Assembly: GCA_030648295.1 (NCBI GenBank)
Contig: JAUSID010000224.1
Coordinates: 1-34,342 of the forward strand
Direction of reading: 5' to 3'
Source of the DNA: Opitutaceae bacterium
Lineage (GTDB): Bacteria; Verrucomicrobiota; Verrucomicrobiia; Opitutales; Opitutaceae
DNA: 34,342 bases
The position numbers and the translations under genes were made by a program. The notes below the pieces were generated by a model. It saw only the letters and a program-made list of their open reading frames with translations, made no database searches and had not been told where the DNA came from. The first letter of the stretch is position 1, and each line of letters starts with the position of its first letter. This document shows, piece after piece, positions 33,246-34,342 of the stretch.

Positions 33246-34121
33246 TCAAAACGCGAAGCGCATCGTGAGCGACGCATTGCGCGGCTCCTCGCGCCAGGCG
33301 CGAGCCACGTATCTCTCGCCGGTCACATTGTCGGTCACGTGCTTCCCCGCCGCCAGCCGCAGCCCGCAGTTGAGCAGCCGGTAGTACGATTCCATGTTCA
33401 GCTTCATCATCCCTTCCGGCGTGTCGTCATAAACCGGAAAACCGTCGACGCGGAGGAGATTTGAATTGCGGCTGCGCGGCTGGAAGCTGTGCAGTCCGAA
33501 ATTGTTGTTGCAGACGTTCACGGTGTGAACCACGCCGAGCAACGCGTCCAACAATACCTCGCGCGAATAGCCGCCTTGGTAGTGGACAATCGCGCCCGCC
33601 TTCACCCCCGCGCGCAGATAATCGAGATTCGGTCTTTCCGGTACCGGCTCGATCGACAGCGGGCGGATGGCGCCAGTGAGGTATGCAGCGCCCCAGGAAT
33701 ACTCGAGTTCGGCATCGTAAATCGACGTGGGTGATCTCCGGCCGGCAAACGTCAAAACTCGGACATGTCCGTCGCCGGGCGGAATGGGTCGCTTCGGATC
33801 GGGTCCCCGCCACCACGTCAGGGAGCTCCCGAAGTCCAGATCTTCACAAGCCAGCATCGCGGCCAGGCGTCGCGTATCGACGTGAACATGGTTCTCCGCG
33901 CTGCGATACCCGCGGGCGCGAAGGTCAATCCAACTTTCGATCACAGGCCTGCGCGTCAAACCTTCTGGTGGCACATCGAATGTCTGCTTGAAGCGGCGAT
34001 ATTCGAGTCCGCGTTCGATCCGCACCTCGACGGCACCGACCGGCACCTCGAGCGAAACCTCCCCGTCCGACATGAACCAGCGTTCGCTGAAAATCTCCAG
34101 CTCGACCGCATTGTTCGGCAC
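33246..34121 (-). CDS. CehA/McbA-like metallohydrolase body fused to the C-terminal tail of a TonB-dependent receptor (degenerate)
   Basis: The open frame of 291 residues starts at GTG 34121, probably not the real start, because a matching N-terminus lies in another frame upstream. Residues 1-260 resemble the CehA/McbA PHP-type hydrolases of PVC bacteria (WFMSDGEVSLEVPVGAVEV; YRSAENHVHVDTRRL with the metal-binding HxH; YYRLLNCGLRLAAG). After LAAG, where that family should continue, the sequence becomes VTGERYVARAWREEPRNASL, then TMRFAF, a textbook TonB-receptor last strand with terminal Phe. The junction is near 33345. This is most likely a deletion product and not a working enzyme. Confidence 0.6.
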   Translation of the reverse strand: MPNNAVELEIFSERWFMSDGEVSLEVPVGAVEVRIERGLEYRRFKQTFDVPPEGLTRRPVIESWIDLRARGYRSAENHVHVDTRRLAAMLACEDLDFGSSLTWWRGPDPKRPIPPGDGHVRVLTFAGRRSPTSIYDAELEYSWGAAYLTGAIRPLSIEPVPERPNLDYLRAGVKAGAIVHYQGGYSREVLLDALLGVVHTVNVCNNNFGLHSFQPRSRNSNLLRVDGFPVYDDTPEGMMKLNMESYYRLLNCGLRLAAGKHVTDNVTGERYVARAWREEPRNASLTMRFAF

Positions 34122-34136
34122 GAGGCAGTCCTGTTT

Positions 34137-34210
34137 GGGGGCCGAACCAGCACCCGGCAGGGCAGATTTTTTTCGTCTGCATCGAGGACGACGAGTCTTA
34201 GCCCGGACAT
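34137..34210 (-). pseudogene. N-terminus of the CehA-like gene, separated by a frameshift
   Basis: From ATG 34210 the frame reads MSGLRLVVLDADEKNLPCRV, the expected beta-sandwich start of this family. At a run of five G on the + strand (34137-34141) the frame must shift; adding one base would give RVLVRPPKQDCLVPNNAVEL and join it to the frame ending at 33246. Confidence 0.6.
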
Positions 34211-34240
34211 TTCACAGGCTGAATGAAAAAACCCTTTTGG

Positions 34241-34280
34241 TCACAGAGCGCACAGAGCTCCGACACAGAGTTCACAGAGG
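34241..34280. repeat. Cluster of four CACAGAG heptamers
   Basis: CACAGAG occurs at 34242, 34251, 34264 and 34273. The cluster is flanked by direct repeats aaaaccctt (34228-34236 and 34282-34290 or one base earlier). It resembles short intergenic repeats scattered in Verrucomicrobiota genomes. The final bases to 34342 hold no gene. Confidence 0.5.
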
Positions 34281-34342
34281 AAAACCCTTCGATCCAATTT
34301 GGAATGCCTGCCCATTCGCATCAGGCGCGTCCAAACACCTTG

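Noticed and set aside
1-34342. CRISPR arrays, tRNA or rRNA genes, prophage or defence systems
   Set aside because: No regularly spaced repeats, no RNA-gene landmarks and no such protein families were seen by eye.

Overview
The window is GC-rich and most likely belongs to a Verrucomicrobiota bacterium, probably close to Opitutaceae. The evidence is an Opitutaceae-style TonB-dependent receptor (carboxypeptidase-like N-domain, then a conserved plug), a PVC-type SGNH/'membrane-bound dehydrogenase' protein, several large secreted carbohydrate-active proteins, and few clear Shine-Dalgarno sites. I saw no rRNA, tRNA or CRISPR. The taxonomic call is inference from protein families, not from a marker gene.

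Region 1 (1-5.0 kb) is a non-cyanobacterial Kai locus. A 5'-truncated kaiC, two consecutive kaiB genes and a PAS histidine kinase are overlapping or tightly packed on the + strand. Two tandem paralogues on the - strand each fuse an XRE helix-turn-helix to a receiver-like domain. In both paralogues the phosphoacceptor Asp is absent and the receiver stops after beta-4, so they look like phosphorylation-independent output regulators of the Kai module. An IS1634-family element (5036-7092, with 22-bp inverted repeats) lies 42 bp upstream of the second XRE gene.

Region 2 (7.1-14 kb) holds a long secreted SGNH / dehydrogenase / HEAT / cupredoxin protein (- strand), divergent from a TonB-dependent receptor (+ strand).

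Region 3 (14-25 kb) is the most interesting. It contains two outer-membrane porins that each carry one N-terminal CxxCH haem site (Cyc2-like architecture), a small class-I cytochrome c, and a periplasmic cupredoxin with a His/Cys/His/Met copper site. It also contains an FAD oxidoreductase with a C-terminal SRPBCC-like domain, and a regulatory block of one OmpR-type regulator plus two sensor kinases. The kinases have nearly the same catalytic half but different sensor halves. A 128-bp relic of a third kinase sits next to the cytochrome gene. Together these could form a route for electrons across the outer membrane (oxidation of Fe(II) or another extracellular donor), controlled by membrane sensors. 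This is inference.

Region 4 (25-34.3 kb) has large secreted proteins for polysaccharide or glycoside metabolism and a secreted nitrilase-family hydrolase. Between them are several gene relics and chimeric ORFs: an MBOAT fragment joined to an SGNH-protein tail, a cytochrome c fragment, a small two-part carbohydrate-binding ORF, and a frameshifted CehA-like hydrolase fused to the tail of a TonB-dependent receptor. This stretch is either decaying through deletions or contains assembly joins.
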